Positions 7,524-17,711 of a DNA stretch of 64,000 nucleotides are shown here, piece by piece (position 1 is the first letter of the stretch; the number at the start of each line of letters is the position of its first letter). The DNA comes from Phenylobacterium sp. (GTDB taxonomy: Bacteria > Pseudomonadota > Alphaproteobacteria > Caulobacterales > Caulobacteraceae), in contig SSMU01000001.1 of the NCBI GenBank assembly GCA_004799545.1, forward strand, positions 1 through 64,000. The letters run 5' to 3'. The notes beneath the pieces were generated by a model. That model saw only the letters and a program-made list of their open reading frames with translations. It ran no database searches and was not told the DNA's origin. The position numbers and the translations under genes are program-made.

Positions 7524-8492
7524 ATGAAAGCGGTGGTGATGAACGGGATCGGCGGGCGGGAGATGCTGCAGCTGGTCGAGCGCCCGGAGCCGGTGGCGGG
7601 TCCGGGCCAGGCGCTGGTGGAGATCGCCTTCGCGGGCGTCAACTTCATGGACATCGGCGTGCGCCAGGGCGTGGCCTGGACCGATACGCCCAACCCCAAG
7701 GTGCTCGGCGTCGAAGGCGTGGGCCGGGTGGTGGCGGTGGGCGAGGGCGTGGAGGGCGTCGCCCCCGGCCAGCGGGTGGCCTGGGTCTATGCCCCCGGGA
7801 GCTATGTGGAGCGGATCGCGATCCCGGCCGCCGCGCTCGTGCCGGTTCCCGACGCGATCGACGACCGCACGGCCGCGGCGGTGATGATGCAGGGCCTGAC
7901 CGCCAGCCATTTCGCGACCGACTTCTATCCGGTGCAACCCGGCGACGTCGCCTTCGTCCACGCCGCGGCGGGTGGGCTTGGCCTGCTACTGACCCAGATC
8001 ATCAAGCTGCGCGGCGGCCAGGTCATCGGACGGGTGTCGTCGCAGGACAAGGTGGCCGCCGCGAAAGAGGCCGGCGCCGACCAAATGATCGTCGACGCCG
8101 AGGGCCGGTTCGCCGAGGACGCGCTGCGCCTGACCCACGGCGAGGGCGTGCACGTCGTCTATGACGGCTCCGGGCCGGCGACCTTCCAGGGCTCCCTCGA
8201 CGTGCTGCGCCGGTCGGGCGTGTTCTGCTGGTATGGCCCCGTCCTCGGCGGCCCTGGACAGCTGGACATCATGAGCCTGCCGAAGAGCATCAAGATCGGC
8301 TACGGGGTCTTCTTCGACCACGTCCACACGCCGGAGCTGTTGCGCGCCCGCTCGGCGCAGCTGTTCGACTGGATCACCGACGGGAAGCTCAGGGTCCGGA
8401 TCGGCGGCGAATATCCGCTGGCGGAGGCGGCCAGGGCGCATGCCGACATGGAGAGCCGCAAGACGACGGGCAAGCTGCTGCTCGTCCCATGA
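7524..8492 (+). CDS. Quinone oxidoreductase (zeta-crystallin-like MDR)
   Basis: A 322-residue medium-chain reductase of the NADPH:quinone reductase type. MKAVVMNGIGGREMLQL starts the GroES-like domain; NFMDIGVRQG is the MDR pattern without zinc ligands; VHAAAGGLGLLLTQIIK is the AAxGGxG NADP loop of the Rossmann half. It reduces quinones or other electrophiles with NADPH. AGGAG precedes the ATG at 7524. It is probably controlled by the adjacent TetR through the operator at 7492. The gene is followed within 15 bp by a third scrap of the tlpA 3' end. Confidence 0.93.
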   Translation: MKAVVMNGIGGREMLQLVERPEPVAGPGQALVEIAFAGVNFMDIGVRQGVAWTDTPNPKVLGVEGVGRVVAVGEGVEGVAPGQRVAWVYAPGSYVERIAIPAAALVPVPDAIDDRTAAAVMMQGLTASHFATDFYPVQPGDVAFVHAAAGGLGLLLTQIIKLRGGQVIGRVSSQDKVAAAKEAGADQMIVDAEGRFAEDALRLTHGEGVHVVYDGSGPATFQGSLDVLRRSGVFCWYGPVLGGPGQLDIMSLPKSIKIGYGVFFDHVHTPELLRARSAQLFDWITDGKLRVRIGGEYPLAEAARAHADMESRKTTGKLLLVP

Positions 8493-8502
8493 CGGGCAGG
8501 GT

Positions 8503-8572
8503 GGCGATCGACAAGGCGCTGGCGGGGTAGGGGGCGGCGGGGCGGGCGCTCCGAAGGTCGGCGAGGGGTGGG
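8503..8572 (+). repeat. Third copy of the tlpA terminus and downstream tail
   Basis: Positions 8507-8530 repeat the last eight codons of tlpA (IDKALAG and TAG). They are followed by a GC-rich tail with GGGCGCTCCGAAGGTCGGC, matching the sequence just after the intact gene (4411-4431) almost exactly. With the intact gene and the copy at 6556-6794 this gives three tlpA ends bounding two gene segments. It is non-coding debris. Confidence 0.8.
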
Positions 8573-8636
8573 GAGCGGACTTCGCCTCCACGTCCTTCGC
8601 GTCGTCCGAACACCGCTCGCTCTCCGCCGACCGAGC

Positions 8637-9383
8637 CTATTGGAACTGGCCGCGCAGGTTCGCCAGCGGGTTCCCGGCGCGAGGCGCGGCAAGGTCTGGG
8701 GCGACCGCGCAGTCTCCGAACAGATCGCGCGCCTGGCTGAGCAGGGCCTGCTGGGTGGCCGCGGGCACCGGAGCGCCCAATCGCTGGATGCGCGTGAGAA
8801 ACAGCTCCGACCCCCGCGCGATGCCGATGTTCCAGAACCGCAGTTCTCCCGCCAGACGCCTCAGGGTCTCGCGATCGGCGGCAGAGGCTTCGCCCGTCGT
8901 CGGTAGGGCCTCGCGCAACTGGGCGGCCAGCGCGCTTTCACGCAGGTTCGTGTCGTTCAGCCGCGGCACGGCCCGATAGGCGGCCGACCAATCCACCAGC
9001 CGCTCGGCGCCCATGAAATTCCCGACGTCCGACGAGACGACTCCCTTCCACGCCTCGCTGTCCCAGGTCCTGACCGGCGGCGCGTAGGACGCCACCCACC
9101 TGCGCAGCTGGTCGGTCGGAGCAGACGCTGCGCTGTCGTGGATCTGGGCAAGCTGATTGTCGAGACAGCGAAAGATCACCACCCGCCCGTAGGCCTGTGG
9201 CCCGTCATCCTCCCCGAGCTCCAGCCGCATCGCGCGCTCCGCGAGCTTTGCCTGCTCGCCGTGATGAAGCCGTTCGACGAGTTGCTCGCCGCCGAGCGCG
9301 ATCAGCACCCCGATGACGATGGTGCCGATCTCCTTCAGGAACTCGCGCCAGCCGTGCCACGGCTTGGGTTTGTGAATTTCCAA
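8637..9383 (-). CDS. Single-pass membrane protein of unknown function
   Basis: A 248-residue protein. The N-terminal motif KPWHGWREFLKEIGTIVIGVLIALGGEQ has a WREF-KEIG amphipathic start and one membrane segment, followed by a coiled or helical region (HHGEQAKLAERAMRLEL) and a long soluble part. I recall this N-terminus in many uncharacterised alphaproteobacterial proteins; no function is known. The start is TTG at 9383 with only a G-rich, non-canonical ribosome binding site, so translation may be weak. The next residue that could start lies well inside the conserved region. Confidence 0.75.
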   Translation of the reverse strand: MEIHKPKPWHGWREFLKEIGTIVIGVLIALGGEQLVERLHHGEQAKLAERAMRLELGEDDGPQAYGRVVIFRCLDNQLAQIHDSAASAPTDQLRRWVASYAPPVRTWDSEAWKGVVSSDVGNFMGAERLVDWSAAYRAVPRLNDTNLRESALAAQLREALPTTGEASAADRETLRRLAGELRFWNIGIARGSELFLTRIQRLGAPVPAATQQALLSQARDLFGDCAVAPDLAAPRAGNPLANLRGQFQ

Positions 9384-9509
9384 GACGCCGCCCCCAGCGC
9401 AACAAGCTTGGCTTCACCCTATGCGGACTCTCCGAAGGGCCGCTAGGGGTCGAAAGCGGACGACGGCTTAGGTCTCGCAGGCGGACCTTCGTCAGCGCCG
9501 GGCGCTCAC

Positions 9510-9600
9510 CAGGGTCTCGGGTCCAAGGCCGGGGTCATTCGATCCGCCGGCCGCCCTCACCCGGCCGCTCCCTCGGCGCTGCGCGCCTGGGAGAGGGGCA
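9510..9600. repeat. Dispersed palindromic repeat, copy 2, terminator-like
   Basis: Related to the block at 434-526: GGTCTCGGGTCCAAGG, GATCCGCCGGC, then a hairpin with arms CTCCC and GGGAG around GCGC-TGC-GCGC. It lies directly downstream of the leftward XRE regulator gene and probably terminates it. The rest of 9384-9606 has no gene. A short motif at about 9425-9462 (CTCCGAAGGGCCGCTAGGGGT) resembles the tail after tlpA and looks like another dispersed repeat. Confidence 0.6.
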
Positions 9601-9606
9601 AGAGAG

Positions 9607-10032
9607 TCAGGCGACTTCGCGGGGCCGGGTGCGGGCTTCGCTCTGCAGGGTGAGGGTGCGCAGGAGGCCCACCAGCGCCGAGCGCGACTCGGAGTTCAGC
9701 TGCTCGTAGGCCGACAGCAGCTCCACGGCGCCCGGGGTCCGCATGCGCGTCAGCATGTCGAGGTCGGCCGGCGTGTCACGGTCGGGGGCGTCCAGCACGT
9801 CCATCAGGTCGACCACGCGACATCGCAAGGCGCGCGAGATCTGCACCAGCCGCGAGAACGAGATCCGGTTGGCCCCGTTCTCGTACTTCTGCACCTGTTG
9901 GAACGAGACGCCGCATTGCTCGGCGAGCGCCTCCTGGGAAATGCCCAGGGTCTTGCGGCGGATTCGCACCGCTGCCCCTAGGGCAATGTCCATCGGGTCG
10001 GGCGCCTTGGCGGACCGCTCAGCCACGTTCAT
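9607..10032 (-). CDS. XRE-family helix-turn-helix regulator
   Basis: A 141-residue protein with a Cro/CI-type HTH at about residues 18-72: AAVRIRRKTLGISQEALAEQ, CGVSFQQVQKYENGANRIS, then SRLVQISRALRC. The C-terminal part (AVELLSAYEQLNSESRSALV) is a helical tail typical of short chromosomal XRE regulators in Caulobacterales. The ATG at 10032 touches an AGGGGAG sequence, which is unusually close for a ribosome binding site. A second ATG at 9993 (MDIALGAAV) is possible but has no ribosome binding site. The target is unknown. Confidence 0.9.
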   Translation of the reverse strand: MNVAERSAKAPDPMDIALGAAVRIRRKTLGISQEALAEQCGVSFQQVQKYENGANRISFSRLVQISRALRCRVVDLMDVLDAPDRDTPADLDMLTRMRTPGAVELLSAYEQLNSESRSALVGLLRTLTLQSEARTRPREVA

Positions 10033-10216
10033 CTCCCCTAGCCGAGCGTCTTTTGAGAGCCTTCTGGCCTCTAGCGCCCTGACACACTTAGATTAGTGCC
10101 ATTATTTCCGGTTTGAAAAGAGCCGTGTTATCCGAAAATCGCGAAACCGGGCCCGCCGATCGGGCGGTTAAGCTCTTAGTGACCGAATAGGCCTGCTACT
10201 CGGGGCTTCGGAACAG

Positions 10217-10486
10217 GTGATTCTCCAAGGCGTCATGCGGGCGAAAGCTTCCCAACTGCGGTTCGATCATGGCGCGGCCCTGCGCGTGCCGCCGCCGTGG
10301 GACGCCCGAAGTTGGCAGACCTTGTGGACCTGGCTTGGCGAGGACGCGCGCTCGGTCGCCGAGGCGGCCGCCGTGCAGGTGCTGACCCCCGACGGGCCGA
10401 TCATCGCCCACAGCGGCGACTGGATCGTGCTCTCCGTCTCCGGCGACTTCCACGTCGCCCACACGGCCAGGACCTGCGACGCCTAG
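10217..10486 (+). CDS. Small protein with a GDWI motif, phage-like
   Basis: An 89-residue hypothetical protein. Its C-terminal half (VLTPDGPIIAHSGDWIVLSV, then GDFHVA) resembles small phage-related proteins that carry L-G-..PGDWI..G..GE. The start is uncertain: GTG at 10217, or ATG at 10235 (MRAKASQLRF), where conservation seems to begin. No signal peptide or membrane segment is visible. It stands alone between the XRE gene and a lipoprotein gene. It may be a domesticated phage gene of unknown role. Confidence 0.5.
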   Translation: MILQGVMRAKASQLRFDHGAALRVPPPWDARSWQTLWTWLGEDARSVAEAAAVQVLTPDGPIIAHSGDWIVLSVSGDFHVAHTARTCDA

Positions 10487-10584
10487 CCTCAGGATTCAGC
10501 CGGGGAACGATGTTCGTCGGCCTTGCAACCCATCCGCGAACGTGACCTCCTTGTGACATAGCACTGGGATTCGGGGAGGAACCC

Positions 10585-11049
10585 ATGCGTATGTTCACAC
10601 CAGCCCTGGCGCTCGCCGCCTGCCTCGGCCTTGCCGCCTGCCAACAATCGTCAAGCCAGGCGTCGGAGACCACGCCCGCGCCCGTGGTCAAGAAGGACCT
10701 CGGCCGGTCACAGGTCATGTACCAAGGCCAGGCGCCGATCGTGAAGATCGCCACCGCCGTGGTCGAGCCCGGCAAGTCGGCCGACAGCCTGGTGCTGAAG
10801 GTCTCCGGCGTCGCCGCCGGGCCCGGCTACACCGACGCCGAGTTCCTGCCGCGCATCTATCCGGCGCCGCCAGCCGATGGCGTCTACGAGGTGGACGTGG
10901 TGGCGACCAAGCCCACGGGCGCGGCCGCGACGCCGACCCCCATCGAGGTGAAGTCCGGCTGGGGGAGCTATCCCCAGGCGCACCTGAAGGCGGTGCGGTT
11001 CATGGCCCAGACCAACGCGGTCGTGGTGCCGGTGTCCGTGGCCAAATAG
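10585..11049 (+). CDS. Predicted lipoprotein, unknown function
   Basis: A 154-residue protein with a clear lipoprotein signal: MRMFTPALALAACLGLAAC, lipobox LAAC, then a Gln/Ser-rich linker. The mature domain is beta-rich (VVEPGKSADSLVLKVSGVA, EVDVVATKPTG, AHLKAVRFMAQTNAVVVPV), ends at Lys 154, and has no family I recognise. The ATG at 10585 follows GGGGAGG with good spacing. It is monocistronic; the following 140 bases to nadE hold no gene. Confidence 0.82.
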   Translation: MRMFTPALALAACLGLAACQQSSSQASETTPAPVVKKDLGRSQVMYQGQAPIVKIATAVVEPGKSADSLVLKVSGVAAGPGYTDAEFLPRIYPAPPADGVYEVDVVATKPTGAAATPTPIEVKSGWGSYPQAHLKAVRFMAQTNAVVVPVSVAK

Positions 11050-11190
11050 CGGGCTCGCCGCCGCGTCTGACCGTCATGCCTGCGCCTCGGCGCGGACCTT
11101 GGCTTTTGGGCCCAAGGTGGCGCGATCCATCGCTCGTCAATAGATAGGGCTTAAGGGAGCCCTGACTTTAGGCTCCGGCGAGGCTGAGGG

Positions 11191-13245
<2,055 letters not shown>

Positions 13246-13316
13246 TCGGAACTGTACGCCATCCCCCGGGTTGGCCTGTTGACCGCCATGGGCGGCAATC
13301 CAGCAGGAGCAGGATC

Positions 13317-14246
13317 ATGAAGGCTGTGCGCATCCACCAATTCGGCGGCCCGGAGACCCTGAAGGTCGAGGACGTCGCCAAGCCCGAGGCCAAGGCGACC
13401 GAGGTGCTGATCCGCATCCTGGGCGCCAGCGTCAATCCGGTGGACTACAAGATCCGCAAGGGCGGCTACCTGGGCGAGGACGCCCTGCCGCTGACGCTGG
13501 GCCGCGACGTGGCCGGCGTAGTCGAGGCCGTGGGCCAGGGCGTCGACGAGGTCAAGGCCGGCGATGCGGTCTACGCCCTGCTGGACCGGGCCCATGGCGG
13601 CTATGCGGAATATGTCGCCGAGCCGATCTGCAACGTCGCGCTGAAGCCGCAGACACTGGATTTCATCCAGGCGGCCGCCGTGCCGCTCGCCGGCCTCACG
13701 GCCTGGCAGGGGCTCATCGACCATGGCGGGCTGACCGAAGGCCAGACGGTGCTGATCCATGGCGCGGCGGGTGGGGTCGGCCACTTCGCCGTGCAGTTCG
13801 CCGCCGCCCGGGGCGCTCGGGTGATCGCCACCTGCTCCGGCGATGATGTGGAGTTCGTGACGTCGCTCGGGGCCGCGGAAGTGATCGACTACCACAAGGA
13901 GCGGTTCGAGGATCGCGCGCACGATGTCGACCTGGTCTACGACCTGATCGGCGGCGAGACCCAGGCGCGCTCCTTCGCGGTGATCAAGCCAGGCGGGGTG
14001 ATCGTCTCGACGCTGCAGGAGCCGGACAAGGCGCGCGCCGCCGCGCGCGGCATTCGCGGCGCCCACTACATGGCCGCGCCGAACGGCGCCCAGCTCGCCG
14101 AGATCGGCCGGCTGATCGACGCCGGCAAGGTCAAGCCGACCATCGCCGGCGTCTTCCCCCTGCGGCAGGCGGCCGCCGCCGAGCAGGAGCTGGAGAGCGC
14201 CCACATCCGCGGCAAGCTGGTGCTGGAGGTGGCGAAACCGGGATGA
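13317..14246 (+). CDS. NADP-dependent alcohol dehydrogenase-like oxidoreductase
   Basis: A 309-residue zinc-independent MDR enzyme. It has a GroES-like N-terminus (MKAVRIHQFGGPETL, ASVNPVDYKIRKGGYLGE), the ALPLTLGRDVAGVVEAVG segment, the NADP loop LIHGAAGGVGHFAVQFA, and DLVYDLIGGETQARSF. Members reduce quinones or enones with NADPH; the substrate is unknown. GGAGCAGG precedes the ATG at 13317, and in-frame codons upstream belong to the overlapping nadE region. It is about 26% shorter in its C-terminal half than zinc ADHs, as expected for this subfamily. Confidence 0.92.
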   Translation: MKAVRIHQFGGPETLKVEDVAKPEAKATEVLIRILGASVNPVDYKIRKGGYLGEDALPLTLGRDVAGVVEAVGQGVDEVKAGDAVYALLDRAHGGYAEYVAEPICNVALKPQTLDFIQAAAVPLAGLTAWQGLIDHGGLTEGQTVLIHGAAGGVGHFAVQFAAARGARVIATCSGDDVEFVTSLGAAEVIDYHKERFEDRAHDVDLVYDLIGGETQARSFAVIKPGGVIVSTLQEPDKARAAARGIRGAHYMAAPNGAQLAEIGRLIDAGKVKPTIAGVFPLRQAAAAEQELESAHIRGKLVLEVAKPG

Positions 14247-14298
14247 CAGCACGGGGGATCGCGGTCCTACTCTGATCCGAAGCAGGGGAGGGGCGGCG

Positions 14299-15111
14299 AT
14301 GGCGGATCGGCTGTTCGAGGATGCCTGGCGCACGGTGCGCGTTACGCGCGACGGGCCGGTCGTCGAAGTTCGGCTGCATCGCCCGGAGGCCCGCAACGCC
14401 CTCGACAACACCCTGATGGAGGAGCTGACCGAGGTCGCCCGCCTGCTGCGGCTGCGGGCCGACGTGCTGGCGGTGATCGTGACGGGCGCGGAAACCTACT
14501 TTTCCGCCGGCGCCGACCTGAGGAGCGCAGGCGAGCGCAACGCCCGGCCGAGCCTGATGGAGACCCGCGAGGCGATCATGCGCGGCCCGGACCTCTGCAA
14601 GGCCTGGGAGGAGATCGAGGCGGTGACCCTCGCCGCCATCGAAGGCTACTGCATCGGCGGCGCCTGCGCCCTGGTCGTGGCCTGCGACTTCCGGGTGATG
14701 GGCGAGGCCGCCTACGTCCGCCTGCCGGAGGTGCCGCTGGGCATGAACATGAGCTGGCGGACCCTGCCGCGGCTGGTGGCGTTGGTGGGCCCGGCGCGGG
14801 CCAAGCGGTTCGTGATGTTCGGCGAGGCGGCGGACGCCGCGACCTGCCGCGACTGGGGGATGTGCGACGAGGTCACGGAGGACGGCGGCGCGCTGGACGC
14901 CGCCCGCCGCTGGGCGGCCAAGGTCGCCAAGCTGCCGCCGTTGCCGGTGCGGATGACCAAGGAGGCGATCGGCGCCATCGCGGCGGCGGGCGCCCACGCC
15001 GCCATCTACATGGACCGCGACCAATATCTGCTGACCAGCCGCAGCGCCGACTACCGCGAGGGGATCGCCGCCTTCCTCGAGAAGCGGGACCCGCAGTTCA
15101 AGGGCGATTAA
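14299..15111 (+). CDS. Enoyl-CoA hydratase/isomerase family protein
   Basis: A 270-residue crotonase-fold protein. RPEARNALDNTLM and the first oxyanion-hole segment TYFSAGADLRSAGERN are followed by AAIEGYCIGGACALVVACDF, which supplies the second oxyanion-hole glycine and the CoA-binding region. The usual catalytic Glu-144 position falls in RLPEVPLGMNMSW, which keeps an Glu-Val-Pro-Leu-Gly. The C-terminal helices (YREGIAAFLEKRDPQF) are typical. It probably acts in fatty-acid or aromatic acyl-CoA degradation. GGGGAGGGG precedes the ATG. The gene stands alone, with no acyl-CoA partners nearby. Confidence 0.92.
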   Translation: MADRLFEDAWRTVRVTRDGPVVEVRLHRPEARNALDNTLMEELTEVARLLRLRADVLAVIVTGAETYFSAGADLRSAGERNARPSLMETREAIMRGPDLCKAWEEIEAVTLAAIEGYCIGGACALVVACDFRVMGEAAYVRLPEVPLGMNMSWRTLPRLVALVGPARAKRFVMFGEAADAATCRDWGMCDEVTEDGGALDAARRWAAKVAKLPPLPVRMTKEAIGAIAAAGAHAAIYMDRDQYLLTSRSADYREGIAAFLEKRDPQFKGD

Positions 15112-15237
15112 GCCGCTGAATCCGCGCAGCTTTCGCGCCTTGCCAACTGGCGGACCGCGGCGCAAGCTCCTATCTCAAGGGCCCCGCGCCGGCGATCGGT
15201 GACGGGGCCTCAATGATTCTCGAGGAAACATCCGCCC

Positions 15238-16494
15238 ATGCCGGGCAACCGTACATCGCATATCCGACTCACCTCGCACCCAGGCGCGGGGACGGCGAGC
15301 CGCTTCCCGATCCACTGGGACGCCGCCACCGCGCGTGAGCGCGGGCCGGTGGTGGCCACCGTCAATTCCGGGACCGACCGCAACGCCATCGGCGCGCACG
15401 GCGGGGCCTATTCGGTCTATCGGGCGCTGGCGATCTCGGCGGGCGCCATGGACCCCCTGGTCCGCCCCGAACTGCACAACACCTTCCCCGTCGTCCCGGT
15501 CGGGCCGCATCCGCAGTGGAGCGAGCCGGGCAAGATCGTCTCGCTGGACCCGTGGGGCGCGCGGGTGGCCGAGGACTTCGCCGCCGAGCTGGCGGAGGGC
15601 GTCGACATCCGCCCGACCATCGCGGTCACCAAGGCGCGTATCGACCTGCACGAGATCCACGACGCCATCGCCAAGGGCCGGCTGAAGGTCGACGGCCAGA
15701 TCATCCACGAGGGCGGCGACGTCGCCGTCACCAAGGCCGCCATCGATCCGGTCTGGTATCTGCCGGGCATAGCCGCGCGGTTCGAGGTGGACGAGACGCA
15801 GCTCCGCCGCACCCTCTTCGAACAGACCGGCGGCATGTATCCCGAGCTGGTCACCCGGCCGGACATGGCCGTCTTCCTGCCCCCGATCGGCGGCATCACC
15901 CTCTACATCTTCGGCGATCCTTCGAAGATCGGCGACAGCCGCGTGCCGCTCACCTGCCGGGTGCACGACGAGTGCAACGGCTCCGACGTGTTCGGCTCCG
16001 ACATCTGCACCTGCCGGCCCTACCTGACGCACGGGATCGAGGAGTGCGTGGCGAGCGCGCAAGCCGGCGGCACGGGACTGATCGCCTACAACCGCAAGGA
16101 AGGCCGCGCGCTGGGCGAGGTGACCAAGTTCCTGGTCTACAACGCCCGCAAGCGTCAGCCGGGCGGCGACCAGGCGGCGACCTATTTCGAGCGCACCGAA
16201 TGCGTGGCCGGCGTGCAGGACGCCCGCTTCCAGCAGCTGATGCCGGACATCATCCACTGGCTGGGCATCCGCCGGATCGACCGCTTCGTCTCGATGTCCA
16301 ACATGAAGTACGACGCCCTGGTGGCGGGCGGCATCGAGATCAGGGAACGGGTGCCGATCCCCGACTACCTGGTGCCCGAGGACGCCTCGGTGGAGATGGA
16401 GGCCAAGAAGGCCGCCGGCTATTTCACCCCGGACAAGCCGCCCTCGAAGCGCGACCTGAAGAAGGTCGTCGGCCGCGACCTGAAGGAATTCTGA
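15238..16494 (+). CDS. GTP cyclohydrolase II-like protein of the uracil catabolism (URC1) type
   Basis: A 418-residue protein with a GTP cyclohydrolase II-like C-terminal half. The zinc-ligand pattern is CRVHDECNGSDVFGSDICTC, followed by AQAGGTGLIAYNRKEGRALG. The N-terminal ~190 residues (TVNSGTDRNAIGAHGGAYSVY) are absent from riboflavin RibA. There is no DHBP synthase domain and no other rib gene nearby. Instead the gene is followed by a DUF1688/URC4-like gene and upp, the trio known from the URC uracil-degradation pathway, where URC1 acts on a uracil-ribose adduct. GAGGAAAC precedes the ATG. It starts a three-gene operon. Confidence 0.88.
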   Translation: MPGNRTSHIRLTSHPGAGTASRFPIHWDAATARERGPVVATVNSGTDRNAIGAHGGAYSVYRALAISAGAMDPLVRPELHNTFPVVPVGPHPQWSEPGKIVSLDPWGARVAEDFAAELAEGVDIRPTIAVTKARIDLHEIHDAIAKGRLKVDGQIIHEGGDVAVTKAAIDPVWYLPGIAARFEVDETQLRRTLFEQTGGMYPELVTRPDMAVFLPPIGGITLYIFGDPSKIGDSRVPLTCRVHDECNGSDVFGSDICTCRPYLTHGIEECVASAQAGGTGLIAYNRKEGRALGEVTKFLVYNARKRQPGGDQAATYFERTECVAGVQDARFQQLMPDIIHWLGIRRIDRFVSMSNMKYDALVAGGIEIRERVPIPDYLVPEDASVEMEAKKAAGYFTPDKPPSKRDLKKVVGRDLKEF

Positions 16495-16499
16495 GCGCG

Positions 16500-17696
16500 G
16501 TGAAGGCGGAGTTGGAGGGGATGGCGCGCTCGCTGCTCAGCGCCGCGGCGGTGCGGGAGCGGGCGCATGAGCTGCTGGCCGTGGCGCTCGACGGCGGCCT
16601 GGCCGAATGGCGGGTCGACCTGGAGCAGCTGCCGGCCACGGCCGACCTGGTGGCCGAGGTGGTGCGCGCCAACTATCCCGACCTGAAGGTCCCCTTCCAC
16701 GCCCGCTGGCGACACTTCGCGGTGGGCGGCCCCGACCTCTGGGCCGACGGCGTGGCGGCGCGGCCGTTCGCGGACCGCGAGGCGCAGGCCCGGGCGGCCT
16801 TCGACCTGGCGATAATCTCGGTGTTGCTGGACGCCGGCGCCGGCATGGCCTGGCGCTATCGGGACGCCGCGACGGGCACCGAGCTCAGCCGCTCGGAGGG
16901 CCTGGCCATCGCCTCCCTGCGGCTGTTCGAATCCGGCGCCCTCTCCGCCGATCCCGCCGATCCGCGCCGGGCCGATGGGCTGGCGAAGGTCGACGAGGCC
17001 CTGCTGGCCGAAGCCTTCCAGGTGGGCGACGCCAATCCGCTGGTCGGCCTCGAAGGCCGCGCGGCGCTGCTCCGCCGGCTGGGCGAGGTGGTCGGCCGGC
17101 CCGGCCGGCTCTACGACCTGATGGCCGGCCGCGCCGAGGGCGGCCGGTTGCCCGCGCCGCTGATCCTCGAGACCCTGCTCACCGAGCTCGGGCCGATCTG
17201 GCCGGGGCGGCTGGAGCTCGCCGGCGTGGCGCTCGGCGATTGCTGGCGCCATCCGGCCCTGCGCCGCGACGACGCCACCGACCAGCTGGTGCCGCTGCAC
17301 AAGCTCTCCCAGTGGCTGGCCTATTCGCTGATCGAGCCGCTGCAGGCCGCGGGCCTCGAAGTCACCGACATCGACGGCCTGACCGGCCTCGCCGAATACC
17401 GCAACGGCGGCCTGTTCGTGGACGCCGGCGTGCTGGTGCTGAAGCATGCCGCCGACGCGGCGCGCAGCCATCCGGTGGAGGGCCCGCTGGTGGTGGGTTG
17501 GCGGGCGCTGACCGTGGCCCTGCTGGACGAGATCGCGCCGCTGGTGCGCGAACGGCTGGGGGTACGCGCCGAGGACTTCCCGCTGGCGCGGGTTCTGGAG
17601 GGCGGCACCTGGGCGGCCGGGCGTAGACTGGCCCGCGAGCGGCGCGCCGACGGCGGGCCGCCGATCGCGGTGATCAGCGACGGCACGGTGTTCTAG
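16500..17696 (+). CDS. URC4/Urg3-type (DUF1688) uracil catabolism protein
   Basis: A 398-residue protein beginning LLSAAAVRERAHELLAVALD, followed by DLVAEVVRANYPDLKVPFHA and RWRHFAVGG, and ending AGRRLARERRADGGPPIAVI. This matches my memory of the DUF1688 family, named URC4 in yeast and required for growth on uracil as nitrogen source; its reaction is not assigned. I chose GTG at 16500, five bases after the upstream stop; an ATG at 16521 after GGAGGGG is an alternative. The 15-bp gap to upp and same-strand packing support one operon. Confidence 0.85.
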   Translation: MKAELEGMARSLLSAAAVRERAHELLAVALDGGLAEWRVDLEQLPATADLVAEVVRANYPDLKVPFHARWRHFAVGGPDLWADGVAARPFADREAQARAAFDLAIISVLLDAGAGMAWRYRDAATGTELSRSEGLAIASLRLFESGALSADPADPRRADGLAKVDEALLAEAFQVGDANPLVGLEGRAALLRRLGEVVGRPGRLYDLMAGRAEGGRLPAPLILETLLTELGPIWPGRLELAGVALGDCWRHPALRRDDATDQLVPLHKLSQWLAYSLIEPLQAAGLEVTDIDGLTGLAEYRNGGLFVDAGVLVLKHAADAARSHPVEGPLVVGWRALTVALLDEIAPLVRERLGVRAEDFPLARVLEGGTWAAGRRLARERRADGGPPIAVISDGTVF

Positions 17697-17711
17697 TCGA
17701 AGGGGAATCCC

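Noticed and set aside
15238..16494. Riboflavin gene ribA
   Set aside because: The extended N-terminal region, lack of other rib genes and the DUF1688 and upp neighbours fit the URC1-type uracil catabolism protein better.
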